A stretch of 20,735 nt of DNA from UBA2253 sp964646985 (GTDB taxonomy: Bacteria > Bacillota_I > Bacilli_A > ML615J-28 > CAG-698): the NCBI GenBank assembly GCA_964646985.1, contig CAZYFI010000021.1:1-20735 (forward strand), written 5' to 3'. Under the pieces are notes generated by a model that did no database searches, was not told where the DNA came from, and worked only from the letters and a program-made list of their open reading frames with translations. Below are positions 17,769 through 20,735 of this stretch, piece after piece (position 1 is the stretch's first letter; every line of letters begins with the position of its first letter). The translations under genes were made by a program, and so were the position numbers.

Positions 17769-19275
17769 TTTGTTCTACCAAAAAGTGAACAGCAAATGCC
17801 ACTTCAAACATTCTCATCCAAGGCAAATGAACATCATCTATTACAAATCTATTTTTAATACTTGGTAAGTGTTGCTCAATAAAAAGGTTCAATGCTTCAT
17901 GAACTAGTTTTGCAGCAATTCCCCTTTTTTCTTTTACAGAGAAATAATCCATTTGATATTTTGCTAATTTTTCTGTTACACTACCTCTCACCATTCCACA
18001 ATAACCTACATCTTCAACATAGCGCTTGATGAGAAATGTTTCATGACTTTTTGTTCTACCTTGATACCAATATTGAATTGCTTGCGATATTGCCGTCCCT
18101 AAAGCATTGCTTGAAGTATTCCATCCTGCATAAGCAGCCAGTTTCATAGTAAGGCCTTTGGTTTCCAAAAAGTGCAAGATATCAATGGAACCACCATTTA
18201 AGTAAACCAAATCAGCCACTGCAACAGGAATTCCTTTTTGTATTGCATACTCAGCAAACTCCATCATTTCTACAAAATTACACATGACATCAACATCTAA
18301 ACTTGGTTCATTGTTGGGATGCCCTATCATTTTTGTTGCTCCAAGAAATACGAGCAATACAATATCAGCATCGGCTAAAGAAGGAACTGTAACACCACCA
18401 CTACAAGCGATTTGATATTTGATTGTGACATCTACATATCGATCTTCTAGGCAAGGAATGACCATTGGTGTTGTTGGCGATGGGTATTTTACATAAAATG
18501 TTGGTTGTCTATGAAACAAGTGATTTACCATGCGACTCAATAAGATGCACCCAAGTTCATCGGCACCTGGATACATATATGCTTTAAGCATCAATTGTTT
18601 TTGCCGGATGATTTTTCGAATATCCATTTGATCCAAAGCCGTATACCCATACTCGCTGGCATCATCTTGTGGTATTACAAGAAAATCAATCCATCCTTGT
18701 TCTAATAAATCTAATGTGAAAATATTGATTTGTTTGTTTAAAGACCTTCGCTGCAAAAAATCTTGCAAATGTTCTTCTTGAATCGATAAACTACTCCAAT
18801 GCTGCTCTTCTTCTAAAGTGATAATCCCTAATTGTTTTTTATTTTGATAATAACCATTTAAAAAAATGTTTCTACCTGAATGTTTATAATAATCAGGTTC
18901 TTCATCGCTAGAATTGTGTTGTGGGCAACGCATGATTAATAAAAAAGCAAAAATAGGCAAATCAGGATTATTTTCTTTGATTTGTTTTAAAAACAACAAG
19001 CGCTCTTTTAGTATGTTAGAATCAAGAAAATGAAGCCGTGAAGGAACAATTCCACCATAAACCAATGTGTCAAGAGAAACAACCAATCCATCAGCTGTTT
19101 TTGTTTCTTGAAGCAAAAATGTTTCCAAAGCATCGTGCTTAGCTGGTTGTTTTTTTTCACCCATGATGTTTGCATCAGGAACAACGATGTGGATTTCATT
19201 ACTAGCAAATATTTCTTTGGGAAAATCATAGTTACAAGGTCGCTCATCAAGTGGTATATAAACTATTTTTTTCAT
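17758..19275 (-). CDS. DUF4127 family protein, paralogue 2
   Basis: 505 residues, cytosolic by lack of any signal or membrane helix. It aligns end to end with the gene at 14330-15844 and shares IPLDERPCN, SLDTLVYGGIVPSRLH, MRCPQ and EEPDY, PQDDAS, YPGADE, GWNTSSNA, GYCGMVR and PWMRMFE. The two have diverged widely outside these motifs, so the duplication is old. One family block differs: paralogue 1 has D-x-x-Y-x-N-G-S-D, while here it reads DLVYLNGGS (355-363), with Ser in place of the last Asp. The ribosome binding site is a modest AGGA. It starts 8 bases after the stop of the 320-residue protein gene. Two DUF4127 genes flanking a phosphodiester glycosidase suggest successive or paired steps on one substrate (inference). 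Confidence 0.88.
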   Translation of the reverse strand: MKKIVYIPLDERPCNYDFPKEIFASNEIHIVVPDANIMGEKKQPAKHDALETFLLQETKTADGLVVSLDTLVYGGIVPSRLHFLDSNILKERLLFLKQIKENNPDLPIFAFLLIMRCPQHNSSDEEPDYYKHSGRNIFLNGYYQNKKQLGIITLEEEQHWSSLSIQEEHLQDFLQRRSLNKQINIFTLDLLEQGWIDFLVIPQDDASEYGYTALDQMDIRKIIRQKQLMLKAYMYPGADELGCILLSRMVNHLFHRQPTFYVKYPSPTTPMVIPCLEDRYVDVTIKYQIACSGGVTVPSLADADIVLLVFLGATKMIGHPNNEPSLDVDVMCNFVEMMEFAEYAIQKGIPVAVADLVYLNGGSIDILHFLETKGLTMKLAAYAGWNTSSNALGTAISQAIQYWYQGRTKSHETFLIKRYVEDVGYCGMVRGSVTEKLAKYQMDYFSVKEKRGIAAKLVHEALNLFIEQHLPSIKNRFVIDDVHLPWMRMFEVAFAVHFLVEQNEK

Positions 19276-19283
19276 AACAAATC

Positions 19284-20246
19284 CTATTGCTTCATTTTTC
19301 CTGGGTGAATCATGATGGATTCTCCTGTTGGATCCATTAAATGCGGTTTTACGCTAATCGCATCGGTATTAGGACAAATCATAGATGTTTGACGACCTTG
19401 TAAAAAAGGAACCTTAACAATGACGCCGTTGATTTCACGATACAAATAAACTTCTTGCCATATAGCTTCTGATACTTCTGCTGTCGTGTTTTGCGCTACA
19501 AATCCTTCGTTCCCATATTGGTCAATTGAATTAACTCGTTTAAATTCCGCCTTCTCATAACCATGCCCTTTCGAAAAAAATAGTGGGCTTACAAACGTTG
19601 AAGGCATATTATTATTTAATTGATATCCACTTCTTATTTTCACATATTTAGGGTTTGTCGAGGGCTCAATCACATCAATTCGCAACTGCAAATAATCTTT
19701 CATCGGACTATAAACGCTCATTTTTATGACATCTCCAGGAAAGTAATAATTCCCTAAATTTCTTGGATTTTGTACATTCCAAGAATTGACTTCATGGCGA
19801 TCAACGTTTCCTGATACATCAGTTGCTGTACTATAGATGTATCGCCAAAATGGGCGATATGCTATTTTAGGCGAAGATAGATTCAAATCTTCTTTTGTGT
19901 CACTAGATAGATAAGATAAATTTAAATTCAATCCTGCATCGGTTTCTTTTGCGCTTTTCCCTCCCATATATATTGAAGGATTATCCATAAATCGTTGCTT
20001 GCCATCTAAATTAAATCTTGTTTTATCTGGTGTGAATTCTCCTAATTTTATGACTCCCTCTATGCCTAGCCAATAATCATATGAAGAGAAAACTTTGCGA
20101 TACCAAGCTCCCAAAAAACATTTCGGTGAAGATGGAGGATTTACTTCATTTTCAATACTTCCATAATAAATTTTCGCTTTTTGAAATAATAGACTATCCA
20201 CAAATTGACTATCTAAAGTCGGAATAACAGTTACTGCAAGACTCAT
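19284..20246 (-). CDS. Unrecognised 320-residue protein, probably beta-rich
   Basis: I do not recognise this family. The 320 residues have no signal peptide, no membrane helix and alternating hydrophobic/polar stretches that suggest beta structure. Distinctive stretches are SSYDYWLGIEG (about 54-64), NPSIYMGGKSAKETDAGLNL (about 88-107), a Pro-Phe-Trp-Arg-Tyr segment near 132-136, NYYFPGDVIKMSVYSP (about 167-182), and EFKRVNSIDQYGNEG (about 237-251). Many aromatic residues and Asn/Gly turns would fit a lectin-like sandwich, but that is only an impression. AGAGG stands six bases before the ATG, and the start overlaps the upstream stop by 4 bases (ATGA), so it is coupled to the tail-anchored gene. 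It is the middle partner between that gene and DUF4127 paralogue 2. Confidence 0.72.
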   Translation of the reverse strand: MSLAVTVIPTLDSQFVDSLLFQKAKIYYGSIENEVNPPSSPKCFLGAWYRKVFSSYDYWLGIEGVIKLGEFTPDKTRFNLDGKQRFMDNPSIYMGGKSAKETDAGLNLNLSYLSSDTKEDLNLSSPKIAYRPFWRYIYSTATDVSGNVDRHEVNSWNVQNPRNLGNYYFPGDVIKMSVYSPMKDYLQLRIDVIEPSTNPKYVKIRSGYQLNNNMPSTFVSPLFFSKGHGYEKAEFKRVNSIDQYGNEGFVAQNTTAEVSEAIWQEVYLYREINGVIVKVPFLQGRQTSMICPNTDAISVKPHLMDPTGESIMIHPGKMKQ

Positions 20247-20719
20247 ATACTACCTCTTTCTTTTTTCCTAAATAATATCAAACACAAACCCATGAATACT
20301 ATGGATGGAGTGGTAAAAAGATTAAAACATCCTTTGTCTTTGGCGGGTTCTGGTTCTGGTTCAGGTTCTGGTTCAGGCTCTGGTTCAGGCTCTGGTTCTG
20401 GCTCTGGCTCTGGTTCAGGCTCTGGTTCATTGCTTGGATATTCAAATAAATCAGGATTGGGTCTTTCTTCCTCACTTGGGTCATAAAACCCTAAGGCTAT
20501 CATTTCTCTACTTATTTTTACATCCAATATATGTATCATCTGCTCTAGCTCTTGAACGAATAATTCACGTTTTGATTCATCACCAATATATGGTGATATT
20601 GTTTTTACAAACACCATTTTTTCCATTATTTTTTTATAATCAGAAGGATTATCACATTTTAAATCTATCATCTCGTTAATATGGTCAAGAAACATTGCTT
20701 GATGTTCTTCATTGGCCAT
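20243..20719 (-). CDS. Small tail-anchored protein with Glu-Pro stalk and GCF C-terminal signal
   Basis: About 158 residues from the preferred ATG at 20719, which has GAGG six bases upstream. An in-frame GTG at 20731 is possible, and the frame is open to the window edge, so a longer protein cut by the edge cannot be excluded. The N-terminal 95 residues are charged and helical (for example HQAMFLDHINEMIDL) and lack a signal peptide. Then come 14 Glu-Pro dipeptides, AKDKGCF, a hydrophobic helix of about 17 residues and RKKER. The terminus matches the layout of the glycosidase at 15837-17768. Without an N-terminal signal it would be either a tail-anchored protein facing the cytosol or the tail of a longer secreted protein. 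Function unknown. It overlaps the next gene by 4 bases. Confidence 0.68.
   Translation of the reverse strand: MANEEHQAMFLDHINEMIDLKCDNPSDYKKIMEKMVFVKTISPYIGDESKRELFVQELEQMIHILDVKISREMIALGFYDPSEEERPNPDLFEYPSNEPEPEPEPEPEPEPEPEPEPEPEPEPEPAKDKGCFNLFTTPSIVFMGLCLILFRKKERGSI
20346..20429. repeat. Hexanucleotide tandem repeat encoding (Glu-Pro)x14
   Basis: Fourteen successive hexamers of the form GGYTCW on the plus strand encode an uninterrupted Glu-Pro stalk on the minus strand. The units vary only at synonymous positions. Being a multiple of three, length changes by slippage would alter stalk length without breaking the frame. Confidence 0.9.
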
Positions 20720-20725
20720 TGCCAA

Positions 20726-20729
20726 CCTC
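20726..20729 (-). promoter_or_regulatory. Ribosome binding site supporting the 20719 start
   Basis: GAGG on the minus strand, six bases before the ATG at 20719. It is the main reason for preferring that start over the GTG at 20731, which has too little sequence upstream in the window to judge. Confidence 0.5.
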
Positions 20730-20735
20730 ACATAT

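Noticed and set aside
15837..20345. LPXTG-type sortase signals on the glycosidase and the tail-anchored protein.
   Set aside because: No LPXTG-like motif precedes the hydrophobic helices; the conserved element is Gly-Cys-Phe.
20346..20429. CRISPR array.
   Set aside because: The units are six bases long with no spacers and encode a Glu-Pro stalk in frame.

Overview
The window is an AT-rich bacterial segment in which every supportable gene lies on the minus strand and most neighbours overlap or are separated by a few bases. AGGAGG-type ribosome binding sites, a sigma-A-type promoter, a lipobox and UGA read as stop point to a low-GC Gram-positive lineage (Bacillota or a relative of the Acholeplasma/Izemoplasma/Haloplasma branch) using the standard bacterial code. 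The exact taxon is a guess. A 100-N scaffold gap shows this is a draft assembly, possibly a metagenome bin.

In transcription order (right to left) there are two blocks. Block 1 (about 20719 to 14330) holds five tightly coupled genes: a tail-anchored protein with a Glu-Pro stalk, an unrecognised 320-residue protein, a DUF4127 protein, a secreted wall- or membrane-anchored phosphodiester glycosidase (NAGPA fold), and a second DUF4127 paralogue. The tail-anchored protein and the glycosidase end in the same kind of C-terminal signal: an acidic/proline stalk, the residues Gly-Cys-Phe, a hydrophobic helix, and a basic cluster.

Block 2 (14241 to the left edge) starts at a well-formed promoter that carries two inverted repeats resembling operators. 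Its first gene encodes a lipoprotein of about 1,612 residues with Ig-like, FN3-like and unfamiliar repeated domains, interrupted by the assembly gap. A strong intergenic hairpin follows. Then come a YesL-like DUF624 membrane protein, a very large solute-binding protein with two carbohydrate-binding-like domains, two sugar-type ABC permeases, an NHL-beta-propeller/TPR membrane protein, a YIP1-family membrane protein and the N-terminal 592 residues of a DUF5696 protein. No ABC ATPase or regulator is present in the window.

The overall reading (inference) is a cell-surface glycan locus. Anchored proteins bind and trim a polymer outside the cell, possibly by cutting sugar-1-phosphodiester links, and a membrane-anchored binding protein with its permeases imports the product. 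The two cytosolic DUF4127 proteins have no assigned chemistry. The least described parts are the DUF4127-glycosidase-DUF4127 cassette, the shared GCF C-terminal signal, the 320-residue protein and the repeated domain in the lipoprotein.
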